A DNA stretch of 15,926 nucleotides from Candidatus Zixiibacteriota bacterium. Its GTDB lineage: Bacteria; Zixibacteria; MSB-5A5; GN15; FEB-12. Positions 1 to 7,556 of the stretch are shown here, piece by piece. The translations under genes and the position numbers were made by a program. How positions within the stretch are numbered: position 1 is the first letter of the stretch; each line of letters opens with the position of its first letter. The stretch spans positions 1 through 15,926 of the forward strand of contig JAMPYH010000021.1 of the NCBI GenBank assembly GCA_023700785.1, read 5' to 3'. The notes beneath the pieces are model-generated. The model had not been told where the DNA came from. It made no database searches and worked only from the letters and a program-made list of their open reading frames with translations.

Positions 1-1922
1 TAGTGCATGCCCTGGATGTCGGCTGGTCGCTGGACGAGGTCAACCGCCTGACGCATATCGATCCCTGGTTTCTCGACCATATCGCGCAATTCGCGGACCT
101 GCAGAGACAGATACGAGGAAGATCGCTTACGGAACTTGACGACGCTGAGCTCAAACTTGCCAAGCAATGGGGATTCTCCGATCGCCGTATCAGTTACCTG
201 ACCAATAGCGACGAGCGCGAGGTGCGCGAGCGGCGATTCTCCGCCGGTATTCGCCCCGTTTATAAACGGGTTGATACCTGCGCGGGGGAGTTCGAATCCT
301 TCACGCCGTATCTTTATTCTTCCTACGAGATCGAAGATGAAGCTGATCCGCAACCGGTAAAAAAAGTAATGATCCTCGGCTCCGGCCCGAACCGGATCGG
401 TCAGGGGATAGAGTTCGACTATTGCTGTTGTCACGCGTCTTTCGCGTTGCGCGAGGAGTCGATCCAGTCGATCATGGTCAACTGCAATCCTGAGACCGTC
501 TCCACCGACTACGATACCAGCGATCGGCTTTATTTCGAGCCGCTGACGCTCGAGGATGTCCTCGAAGTGTACCACAAAGAGAGACCGGATGGCATCATCG
601 TGCAGTTCGGCGGCCAGACTCCGCTCAAACTGACCATGCCGCTTGCCGATGCCGGTCTTCCGATACTTGGCACGCCGCCAGACTCGATCGACCTGGCCGA
701 AGATCGCGAACGTTTCGCTGAGTTCCTCGATCGACTGAATATTCGACATCCTGAGCACGCGATCGCGCGCACGATGGCGGAAGGAGATACTGCCGCCAAA
801 CGGCTCGGTTTCCCTCTCCTGGTTCGCCCTTCGTATGTGCTCGGCGGCCGCGGGATGGCGATCGTTTATGGTCTCCAGCAACTGCATACTTACCTCGCGT
901 CGGCGTTTGACGCCGCCCCCGGCCAACCGATCCTGATCGACAAGTTCCTTGAAGATGCCTACGAGTTTGATGTTGACGCGCTCGCCGACGGCGAGCATTG
1001 CGTTATTGCCGGCGTGATGCAGCATATAGAGGAGGCGGGGGTACATAGCGGCGACTCGACGTCAGTCCTGCCGGCATACGCGATCGATGAGCGCCGCTTG
1101 TCCGAACTTTGCGCGACCACGAGAGTCCTCGCGCGGGAGTTGAACGTTGTCGGACTGATGAATATCCAGTACGCGGTCGCGGACGGCAGGCTCTATGTCC
1201 TGGAGGTCAATCCGCGCGCGTCGCGCACGGTACCGTTTGTCGCGAAATCAACCGGCGTACCGCTGGCCAAGATCGCCACACGCCTGATGCTCGGACAAAA
1301 ACTCCGCGACCTTGGGTTGACCGACGACCTGAAAGTTGACCGCTACTTCGTGAAGTCACCGGTCTTTCCGTTCATCAAGTTCCCCGGCGTTGACCCCAAA
1401 CTTTCTCCGGAAATGCGCTCGACCGGCGAGGTGCTCGGTATCGGCGATGATTTCGGCGTCGCTTTTTATAAGGCGCAACTTGCCGCCGGTGTCAAATTGC
1501 CGCGCGATGGGAAAGTGTTGATCTCGGTCAATGACCGTGACAAAAAGGGAATTGTGGCGATAGCGCGCCGATTCAGCGCGCTTGGCTTTTCCATATGGGC
1601 CACTACCGGCACCGCGTCGTTCCTTCGCGATATGGGAGTTGCCGCGGAATCCGTGTACAAAGTCAGCGAAGGGCGGCCGAACTGCGTGGATATCATCAAG
1701 AGCGGCGACATGGGACTGGTTATCAATACACCACTCGGCGCGATGTCGGCCCGTGATGGCTGGTCGATCCGAACCGCCGCGATCCAGCATGGTATCCCCT
1801 GCATTACGACGCTTTCGGGCGCGACCGCCGCGGTCGAGGCGATTGGCGCTTTTCAGGAAGGACAGATCTCCGTTGCCTCGCTCCAGGAGATACATGGCCC
1901 GATTCCGGTGGATGTCATGTGA
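1..1922 (+). CDS. carB: Carbamoyl-phosphate synthase large subunit, C-terminal part (5' end outside window)
   Basis: CarB makes carbamoyl phosphate from bicarbonate, ammonia (delivered by CarA) and two ATP, feeding pyrimidine and arginine synthesis in the cytoplasm. The reading frame is open from the window edge, with the first complete codon at position 3. The roughly 639 visible residues correspond to about the last 60% of a protein usually near 1070 residues. Numbered from the first complete codon, the segment starts in the oligomerisation region. It then has the second synthetase half: ILGSGPNRIGQGIEFDYCC (124-142), MVNCNPETVSTDYDTSDRLYFE (158-179), QFGGQTP (201-207), the ATP-grasp stretch VRPSYVLGGRGM (274-285) and EVNPRASRTVPF (401-412). 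An MGS-like allosteric domain follows from about 503 (ATTGT 533-537, INTPLG 575-580). No disruption is visible. The GTG at position 3 is an internal codon, not a start. Identification is secure; only the upstream part and neighbours are unknown. Confidence 0.97.
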   Translation, partial: VHALDVGWSLDEVNRLTHIDPWFLDHIAQFADLQRQIRGRSLTELDDAELKLAKQWGFSDRRISYLTNSDEREVRERRFSAGIRPVYKRVDTCAGEFESFTPYLYSSYEIEDEADPQPVKKVMILGSGPNRIGQGIEFDYCCCHASFALREESIQSIMVNCNPETVSTDYDTSDRLYFEPLTLEDVLEVYHKERPDGIIVQFGGQTPLKLTMPLADAGLPILGTPPDSIDLAEDRERFAEFLDRLNIRHPEHAIARTMAEGDTAAKRLGFPLLVRPSYVLGGRGMAIVYGLQQLHTYLASAFDAAPGQPILIDKFLEDAYEFDVDALADGEHCVIAGVMQHIEEAGVHSGDSTSVLPAYAIDERRLSELCATTRVLARELNVVGLMNIQYAVADGRLYVLEVNPRASRTVPFVAKSTGVPLAKIATRLMLGQKLRDLGLTDDLKVDRYFVKSPVFPFIKFPGVDPKLSPEMRSTGEVLGIGDDFGVAFYKAQLAAGVKLPRDGKVLISVNDRDKKGIVAIARRFSALGFSIWATTGTASFLRDMGVAAESVYKVSEGRPNCVDIIKSGDMGLVINTPLGAMSARDGWSIRTAAIQHGIPCITTLSGATAAVEAIGAFQEGQISVASLQEIHGPIPVDVM

Positions 1923-2022
1923 CGGACTGAACAAGTCGATAATCGTTCTTTCCTTCTGGTGGACAAGCGGTTCCACGGCGTTACAGGGGCCAATTACTCC
2001 CTGTTCTCAAAAAAGTATTAGG

Positions 2023-2068
2023 ATTGTGAAGTGCCTTGATATAGCTTAGCGCTAGTATAATTCACAAT
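2023..2068. repeat. Inverted repeat ATTGTGAA / TTCACAAT flanking a -10 box
   Basis: ATTGTGAA at 2023-2030 is matched exactly by its reverse complement TTCACAAT at 2061-2068, 30 bases apart, with the TATAAT box just inside the right arm. The arms resemble half-sites of redox-type regulators such as Rex (TTGTGAA). Known Rex sites have the halves only a few bases apart, so regulator identity is not claimed. It could be a pair of operator half-sites or a weak hairpin, or chance. Confidence 0.4.
2036..2061 (+). promoter_or_regulatory. Candidate promoter for the flavoprotein-helicase pair
   Basis: A consensus -10 box TATAAT lies at 2056-2061. The best -35-like hexamer is TTGATA at 2036-2041, giving a spacer of only 14 bases, shorter than the usual 16-18. 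The -35 assignment is therefore weak even though the -10 is perfect. The implied transcript start near 2068 would leave a leader of about 150 bases before the GTG at 2220. An alternative is a promoter helped by an activator at the flanking inverted repeat. Confidence 0.4.
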
Positions 2069-2219
2069 TTGATAAAGAGATAGACGTAGTTCGCACTTCG
2101 CACTTCAGCCCTGGACGGCACATCCTCAATACTTCTTCGGGACGCCGAAATCACTTCCAGACACTCGCACGTTACGAATTAGCCGACGAGACATCTGATC
2201 GAATGAAAGGTGCGCAGTA

Positions 2220-3362
2220 GTGCTACAATTGCGATATCGCCCGCTGACCATCGGCGATCTCACGTCGCCGCTTCCGATCATTCAAGGAGGGATGGGGGTC
2301 GGGATATCGCTTTCCGGGCTCGCGTCAGCGGTCGCGAATGCCGGCGGCATCGGCGTCATCGCTTCCATCGGGATCGGTATGCGGGAGCAGGATTTCCATT
2401 CCAATTTTGTTGAGGCGAACAGACGCGCGCTTCGCAGGGAGATCCAGAAAGCGCGCGCTCTCACCCAAGGCGTCCTGGGGTTGAACATCATGGTCGCCGC
2501 CTCCAATTTCGCGGACCTGGTAACAACGGCCATCGAGGAGAAGATCGACATCATCTTCTCCGGAGCGGGGCTCCCGCTAAACCTTCCAAGTTTCCTGACT
2601 ACGGATTCGGTAACCAAACTGGCGCCGATCGTCTCGTCCGCCCGGGCCGCGAGCCTGATCTGCAAAAAGTGGCTGCAGAAATATGATTACCTTCCGGACG
2701 CGTTTGTTGTCGAAGGACCGAAGGCGGGTGGTCATCTCGGCTTTGCGCGGGAACAGATCTTCGATGAAGCGTTTTCACTGGAGCAGATCCTTCCGCCGGT
2801 TATAGAGGTTGCGGCGTCATATTGCGCCCGCTATGGCAAAAAGATCCCGGTGATCGTCGCCGGCGGCATTTTCACCGGCGGAGATATTGAGCACTTTTTG
2901 CGCCTGGGCGCGGACGGCGTGCAAATGGGGACGCGCTTTGTGGCCACACATGAGTGCGACGCGGATCACGCGTTCAAGCAGGCATATATCGACGCCACGG
3001 AGGAAGATATCGTGATCATTACCAGTCCGGTCGGCATGCCGGGTCGGGCGATCAAAAATAAATATCTTGAAGCCGTCGACGCGGGAGTGAAGACCCCGTT
3101 CGGCTGCCCATACCACTGCATAGTTACGTGCGATTATACAACCTCGCCGTACTGCATCGCGCACGCGCTTATCAGCGCCCAGCGCGGACGCTTCAACTCA
3201 GGTTTCGCTTTCGCGGGATCAAACGCGTACCGTATAACCGAGATCATAGCGGTTGAAGAGCTGATGAATCAATTGGCGGCGGAGTACCAGCTCGCGTGCG
3301 CTGCGTCCCGCCATACGGTCACCGATATCGCGGTGACCACGACCATCGAAAGGACTCTGTGA
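2220..3362 (+). CDS. Nitronate monooxygenase / 2-nitropropane dioxygenase-family FMN protein
   Basis: A 380-residue predicted cytoplasmic TIM-barrel flavoprotein. Family members bind FMN and oxidise alkyl nitronates, or act as FabK/PfaD-like enoyl reductases; the physiological substrate cannot be read here. Visible motifs are QGGMGVG near the N-terminus (22-28), GLNI (87-90), EGPKAGGHLG (165-174, with the His at the family's catalytic position), VAGGIFTGGD (213-222) and GADGVQMGTRF (230-240), which binds the FMN phosphate in the family. A cysteine-rich segment lies near the C-terminus (C296, C300, C304, C312), followed by FAGSNAYR. The start is a GTG preceded by AAAGG at 2206-2210 with a 9-base spacing; no better start precedes the conserved N-terminal motif. 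The stop overlaps the start of the helicase gene, so the two are probably translationally coupled. The length fits the longer subgroup of the family. Confidence 0.88.
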   Translation: MLQLRYRPLTIGDLTSPLPIIQGGMGVGISLSGLASAVANAGGIGVIASIGIGMREQDFHSNFVEANRRALRREIQKARALTQGVLGLNIMVAASNFADLVTTAIEEKIDIIFSGAGLPLNLPSFLTTDSVTKLAPIVSSARAASLICKKWLQKYDYLPDAFVVEGPKAGGHLGFAREQIFDEAFSLEQILPPVIEVAASYCARYGKKIPVIVAGGIFTGGDIEHFLRLGADGVQMGTRFVATHECDADHAFKQAYIDATEEDIVIITSPVGMPGRAIKNKYLEAVDAGVKTPFGCPYHCIVTCDYTTSPYCIAHALISAQRGRFNSGFAFAGSNAYRITEIIAVEELMNQLAAEYQLACAASRHTVTDIAVTTTIERTL

Positions 3363-4615
3363 CAGAACGTAATTCCGCATCCGGCTTCCATGGGCTCGGC
3401 ATCGCGCCGGGATTATTGGCCGCCATCGCCAAACTCAAATTCACTGAACCGACGCCCATACAAAAGCGCTCGATCCCGATCGCCCTTGAGGGGAAAGATC
3501 TGATCGCCATTGCCCAGACCGGAACGGGCAAAACGCTCGGCTTTGGCATTCCGATGATCCAGAATCTCGCCCGCCTGAAAGGGCGCGGCCTGATCCTGCT
3601 CCCGACCCGTGAACTCGCGATGCAGGTGGATGAATCGCTGCTCGCGGTCGGCAAACAACTTGGACTCAAGACGGCAGTGCTGATCGGCGGAGTCTCGGAA
3701 GTGCATCAAAAGAAAGCGCTGGAGAAGAATCCGCGGATCATTATCGCCACCCCCGGACGGTTGGTCGATCTGTTGGAGCAACGGGCGGTCAACCTCAACA
3801 ATATCGAAATACTGGTTCTCGATGAAGCCGACCGGATGCTTGACATGGGCTTCGCGCCGCAACTGAACAAGATCATGCGGTTTGTCCCCAAATCGCGCCA
3901 GACCATGTTATTCTCCGCCACCATGCCGCAGGAGATCGTCGCGCTGGCGCATCAGCAGATGAAGCTGCCGATCCAGATCGAGATCGCTCCCGCCGGTACC
4001 ACCGCGGACAATGTCGAGCAGGAAGTGTTCTTTATTGAGAAAGCGGCCAAGCGCCACCTGCTTGAGCTGATCCTGAAAGAGTACCATGGCTCAGTGCTGG
4101 TCTTTACCCGCACCAAACATGGCGCCAAAAAACTAACGCGCGATGTCCGCGATATGAAGCACACCGTCGCGGAGATCCATTCCAATCGCTCGTTGGCGCA
4201 AAGGCGCGACGCGCTGGAAGGATTTAAGTCCGGGAAATACCGGGTCTTGGTGGCGACCGATATCGCCGCGCGCGGGATCGATGTGGTGGGGATCGAGCTG
4301 GTGGTTAACTTTGATCTGCCGATGCACTCGCAGGATTATGTGCACCGCATCGGCAGGACCGCGCGAGCCGGTATGGCCGGGCGCGCGATCTCCTTCGCGA
4401 CTTTCGACCAACGCCAGGATGTTCGGGATATCGAGCGGCTGATACGAACCGGACTGTCGGTCAAGCAAGTACCGCAACTTCCGTTCGACCGCGCGCCACG
4501 TCCGCAAGTTAAGTATGATTCAGCGGTCCAGCCCAAGTCGAAGACCGATGATTCCCCTTTTGGACGCGCTCCCCGCAAACCGACCGATCGTGAAAAGCGC
4601 CGCAAGTTGCGTTGA
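3359..4615 (+). CDS. DEAD-box ATP-dependent RNA helicase, RhlE-like
   Basis: A 418-residue superfamily 2 RNA helicase expected to unwind or remodel RNA duplexes in ribosome assembly, mRNA decay or cold adaptation. Motifs in order: Q motif (F28, Q35), motif I AQTGTGKT (52-59), PTRELA (82-87), GG (110-111), TPGR (131-134), DEAD (155-158), SAT (186-188), VFTRTK (248-253), ATDIAARGID (299-308) and HRIGRTARAG (329-338). A short basic tail ends in EKRRKLR. The core and the MLDMGF segment fit the RhlE subgroup, but the extended RNA-binding tail of many RhlE proteins is absent. The start chosen is GTG 3359, inside the stop of the preceding gene (GTGA overlap) and with AAAGGA at 3349-3354. The frame could extend back to 3296, but that would overlap the flavoprotein by 67 bases with unrelated sequence. 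The gene converges on the kinase gene with a 9-base gap. Confidence 0.95.
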   Translation: MTERNSASGFHGLGIAPGLLAAIAKLKFTEPTPIQKRSIPIALEGKDLIAIAQTGTGKTLGFGIPMIQNLARLKGRGLILLPTRELAMQVDESLLAVGKQLGLKTAVLIGGVSEVHQKKALEKNPRIIIATPGRLVDLLEQRAVNLNNIEILVLDEADRMLDMGFAPQLNKIMRFVPKSRQTMLFSATMPQEIVALAHQQMKLPIQIEIAPAGTTADNVEQEVFFIEKAAKRHLLELILKEYHGSVLVFTRTKHGAKKLTRDVRDMKHTVAEIHSNRSLAQRRDALEGFKSGKYRVLVATDIAARGIDVVGIELVVNFDLPMHSQDYVHRIGRTARAGMAGRAISFATFDQRQDVRDIERLIRTGLSVKQVPQLPFDRAPRPQVKYDSAVQPKSKTDDSPFGRAPRKPTDREKRRKLR

Positions 4616-4639
4616 TGTCCCGGACTACTGCTTCAACGC
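4609..4639. terminator. Stem-loop at convergent gene ends, possible weak bidirectional terminator
   Basis: GCGTTGA (4609-4615, which includes the helicase TGA stop) is exactly complementary to TCAACGC (4633-4639, inside the last codons of the kinase gene). The loop is 17 bases and also contains the kinase stop. There is no T-run on either side, so an intrinsic terminator is not proven; the element is notable mainly because nothing else separates these convergent genes. Confidence 0.25.
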
Positions 4640-7276
4640 CTGATCCCAGTTGAGAGTCACGATCGTCTGGCTGGAACTTTGGTCGGATAGCGGGATGTTC
4701 ACCAGGATCCGCTGTCCGTCCGCGCTCACGGCGAATCTTTGTTGCGGGAAACCCGCGAAGTTTATTCGCTGAGTGAAAAGTTTCTTGGGTACGCCGGCTT
4801 CAAATGATCCCTGGTCTGTCTTCACCGGTACGACAAAGAAGTTGGCGTTATCATCATAATAAAATAACTCTTTCCCATCCGAGCTCCAGAGCGGGGCAAA
4901 TCCGATATTTGCGGTGATCTGCCATTTCCCTCCGGAACCGGAGATCTCCCGCACATAGATCTCAAATCGGCCAGATTCGTTGCTTTGGTAGGCGATATAC
5001 CGCCCGTTGGGAGAGACGCGACCGCGCCGCTCCTGATGCGGAGTATTGGTAAACTCGACGTATTTCCCGCTATCCGTCGCGCTCAGTAGCCAGACATCCC
5101 AGTCCCCAAGGAGTTGGTTAAGCACCACGGTCTTGCCGTCGCGAGTCCAGTCGGTTGGCCCGACACTTCCTTTCGTCGAAAATACTACTCTGGATTCGCC
5201 AACGCCGTTGGATTGCCGCTCCATGAGTCGATAGGTGGATCCCATATTTGAGGCGTAAACGATCGAGTTTCCATCCGGAGACCACTTCGGCCAGAGATCG
5301 ATCTCCTCGCCAAAGGTCAGGCGGGTTGGCACGTCGCGAGCCAGATCATACACCCATATATCATCCGCCTGGGTCCGGGAGTCAAATAGACCGTAAACGA
5401 GCCGGTTCTCCTCTGGTGACAGCTCGATATCACGATACGCCGCGATCTCTCCGACCGTGTCTATTTCCCTGCCTCCACGGTCATACCAGATCAGCCTCCC
5501 GACGTCACCGAACGAGCCGGTTTGATAGACCAGTGTGCCATCATCCGCGACGCTGTACAGGTAGGTCCCAAATGCCTGCGCCACCCGTTCGGCAATTGGC
5601 ACCGATTCTCCCGTGATCTCGAGGTCATCCGCGGAAAATGGCTGAGCCAGCAATACCCCATCGCGAACATGGAGGATGTAGCCTGCTGCGCTGTATTCGA
5701 CGCGATCATCGGCTGCCCGAAAGAGCTTCTTGCGCATCGTGCCGTCGGCAGAACCGACATAGACCACAAACTGTCCGCCGGCCTGTGCCGTGGTATCGGT
5801 CTGGCTACAATAGAGAAAATGTTTGCCATCGGGCAGAGCGCAGGGCCAGGCGTGCATCATCTCTTTCTCTGTTGTGGAAAAGGTGGTCGCGGGAACCGCG
5901 GTCCCACCGGATGCCGGTACCTGCATGAGCGAGTCGCCGACATTATTGTCGAACAGGATCGTCCCGTCAGCGCGCCAGGTACCGTCGGAACCGCCTGCCT
6001 CAGTGATCAGCTGTGCCGGGCCTCCCGCGGCGGGGATCTTTTTGAGCTGCCGACCGGCGAAGAAGGCCAGAAATTTGCTGTCCGGCGACCAGAATGGTCT
6101 CCCCGCTCCATCAGTTCCAGGCAGCTGATATAGGTCAAGCGAGTTTAGTGGTCGAATATAAATCGAGCGAGCGCCTGAAGAATCAGCCGCCTGCAGAGCG
6201 AGCATCTTGCCGTCAGGAGAAAGTTTCAGCCAATCAAACCGCATTTGGTCGTACGGTCGCTCGACAGTAAATCGCCGGAGAGCGCGCTCCGGTTCCTTTT
6301 GCAGAAAGAGGATAGTGCCAAGCGCGAGCGCCGCGAGTACGCCAACCGCCGCTACCACCCAGCCGATCTGCAGTTTTCTCTTTCGTTGCGCGGCAACCGG
6401 CGCGGGGATCCCCGCCTGCGAGCCGCCTTGTACGATCCAGTTCAGTTCGCGCTTCAGGTCGCCGGCGGTCTGCCAGCGATCGTCCGGCTCCTTGGCCAGA
6501 CACTGCTTTACCGCCCGCTCGAGTGTCGGCGGGGTCATCGGCTGAAGCGATGAGATCGGCCGCGGATCTTCTTTCATGATCGACGCGATCAGGCTTGCCT
6601 GGCTCTTGCCTTCAAAAGGCCGTTTCCCGGTCGCCATTTCGTAGAGCACCACGCCAAACGAGAAGAGGTCGCTTCGATTATCCGCCTCTTTCCCCTCGAG
6701 CTGTTCGGGAGACATATACTGGAAAGTGCCGACGATCGTCCCTTCGCTGGTGAGCGGCGACGATGTTCGGGTCATCGACACGCCGTCAACCATCGGCGCC
6801 GGCTGCCACTTGGCGAGACCGAAATCGAGAAGTTTTGCGCCGTTCTTGGTAATAACTATGTTGCCGGGCTTAAGATCGCGGTGGACCAACCCCTGGCGAT
6901 GCGCCTTATCCAGCGCGTCGGCGACTTGTATCGCGATCCGCAGCAGGTCCTGGATCGGGATCGCGCCCCGTTCCAGGATCTTGGAGAGCGGTTCACCTTC
7001 GAGATATTCCATCACCAGGTAGTCGATGCCGTCCTGCTGGCCGATGTCGTACAGGGCGCAGATGTTCGGGTGATTCAAACTGGAGATGGCGCGCGCCTCG
7101 CGGTCGAAACGCTGACGGAGGTCCGCGCTGCCGGCAAGTTGCGGAGGAAGGACTTTGACCGCGACAATGCGGTCGATGCGGGTATCCTTGGCCTGATAGA
7201 CCTCACCCATTCCCCCCGCGCCTAACGCTGAGATGATCTCATAGGGGCCGAGCCTGGTGCCGAGCAATGATGACAT
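4625..7276 (-). CDS. Membrane serine/threonine kinase with C-terminal TolB/PD40-like propeller
   Basis: An 883-residue Hanks-type receptor-like kinase. The N-terminal cytoplasmic kinase domain (about 11-282) has the glycine loop GAGGMGEVY (19-27), lysine K41 in VAVK, E60, HRDLKPGN (132-139), DFG (151-153), SPE (189-191, the APE position) and a D-R-W motif near 266-268, so it should be active. After a basic stretch (RKRK), one hydrophobic helix (about 304-326) crosses the membrane. The roughly 550-residue remainder carries repeated WSPDG/SPDGK-type blades (for example 353-357 and 396-405, and several more towards the C-terminus), as in TolB/PD40 beta-propellers, and probably faces the periplasm. 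This pairing is common in Acidobacteria-like genomes. ATG 7276 is preceded by GGGAG with a 4-base spacing, downstream of a good promoter. The gene stands alone, so its ligand and phosphorylation targets are unknown. Confidence 0.93.
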   Translation of the reverse strand: MSSLLGTRLGPYEIISALGAGGMGEVYQAKDTRIDRIVAVKVLPPQLAGSADLRQRFDREARAISSLNHPNICALYDIGQQDGIDYLVMEYLEGEPLSKILERGAIPIQDLLRIAIQVADALDKAHRQGLVHRDLKPGNIVITKNGAKLLDFGLAKWQPAPMVDGVSMTRTSSPLTSEGTIVGTFQYMSPEQLEGKEADNRSDLFSFGVVLYEMATGKRPFEGKSQASLIASIMKEDPRPISSLQPMTPPTLERAVKQCLAKEPDDRWQTAGDLKRELNWIVQGGSQAGIPAPVAAQRKRKLQIGWVVAAVGVLAALALGTILFLQKEPERALRRFTVERPYDQMRFDWLKLSPDGKMLALQAADSSGARSIYIRPLNSLDLYQLPGTDGAGRPFWSPDSKFLAFFAGRQLKKIPAAGGPAQLITEAGGSDGTWRADGTILFDNNVGDSLMQVPASGGTAVPATTFSTTEKEMMHAWPCALPDGKHFLYCSQTDTTAQAGGQFVVYVGSADGTMRKKLFRAADDRVEYSAAGYILHVRDGVLLAQPFSADDLEITGESVPIAERVAQAFGTYLYSVADDGTLVYQTGSFGDVGRLIWYDRGGREIDTVGEIAAYRDIELSPEENRLVYGLFDSRTQADDIWVYDLARDVPTRLTFGEEIDLWPKWSPDGNSIVYASNMGSTYRLMERQSNGVGESRVVFSTKGSVGPTDWTRDGKTVVLNQLLGDWDVWLLSATDSGKYVEFTNTPHQERRGRVSPNGRYIAYQSNESGRFEIYVREISGSGGKWQITANIGFAPLWSSDGKELFYYDDNANFFVVPVKTDQGSFEAGVPKKLFTQRINFAGFPQQRFAVSADGQRILVNIPLSDQSSSQTIVTLNWDQALKQ

Positions 7277-7348
7277 ACTGCTCCCGGTATTTGGATTACA
7301 GTGTTAGGAAATTGACGGGGATCCATTCGCGATCCAAACTATCGCGCC

Positions 7349-7377
7349 ATAATAGGCTTGTTAGCTCCACCTTGCAA
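7349..7377 (-). promoter_or_regulatory. Promoter for the kinase gene
   Basis: Read on the minus strand, TTGCAA (7377-7372) and TATTAT (7354-7349) are separated by exactly 17 bases, a good sigma-70-type arrangement. The predicted transcript start is near 7342, giving a leader of about 65 bases before the ATG at 7276. Confidence 0.6.
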
Positions 7378-7490
7378 GTGAAAACTGGAGAGACCTTACG
7401 GGTCAATAGACAGCGATAATTACTAAGTGAAGCGAAAGCATCAGCTATATCGCCCATCGCCCACCTGGCCTCGGCACTCAATACCAATCA

Positions 7491-7518
7491 TTGACTATTT
7501 TCACGATGTTACTATCTT
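7491..7518 (+). promoter_or_regulatory. Promoter for the cysteine desulfurase-family gene
   Basis: TTGACT (7491-7496) is followed after 16 bases by TATCTT (7513-7518). The implied transcript start near 7525 gives a leader of about 30 bases. The 280-base region between the two divergent genes (7277-7556) otherwise holds only a short tandem ATCGCCC ATCGCCC (7449-7462) and no gene that I can support. Confidence 0.5.
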
Positions 7519-7556
7519 GGGAATAGACGCACCCACGTTGCAACGAGGCCCAAGGC

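Larger units (their letters stand above)
1923..2219. other. Intergenic region between carB and the flavoprotein gene
   Basis: This 297-base stretch has no convincing gene; open frames crossing it are tails of frames antisense or out of frame to carB. It is AT-richer than its surroundings around 2005-2080. It holds a weak stem (ACAGGG 1983-1988 with CCCTGT 1999-2004) without a following T-run, so it is not a clear carB terminator. It also holds a perfect TATAAT at 2056-2061, an 8-base inverted repeat around that box, an 8-base palindrome TAGCGCTA (2047-2054) and a short tandem CGCACTT CGCACTT near 2091-2105. Confidence 0.6.

Noticed and set aside
1356..1976. 206-residue open frame on the minus strand over the carB end
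   Set aside because: It is antisense to a conserved carB coding region, has no recognisable motif and is explained by high-GC codon structure.
1983..2004. ACAGGG/CCCTGT hairpin as a carB terminator
   Set aside because: The stem is only 6-7 bp and is followed by an A-run rather than a T-run on the coding strand.
3296..3358. N-terminal extension of the helicase to 3296
   Set aside because: It overlaps the end of the flavoprotein gene with non-family sequence; GTG 3359 has a proper ribosome site and starts just before the Q-motif region.
5522..6133. 203-residue open frame on the plus strand inside the kinase gene
   Set aside because: It is antisense to the propeller region, with no ribosome site or family motif; a shadow frame.
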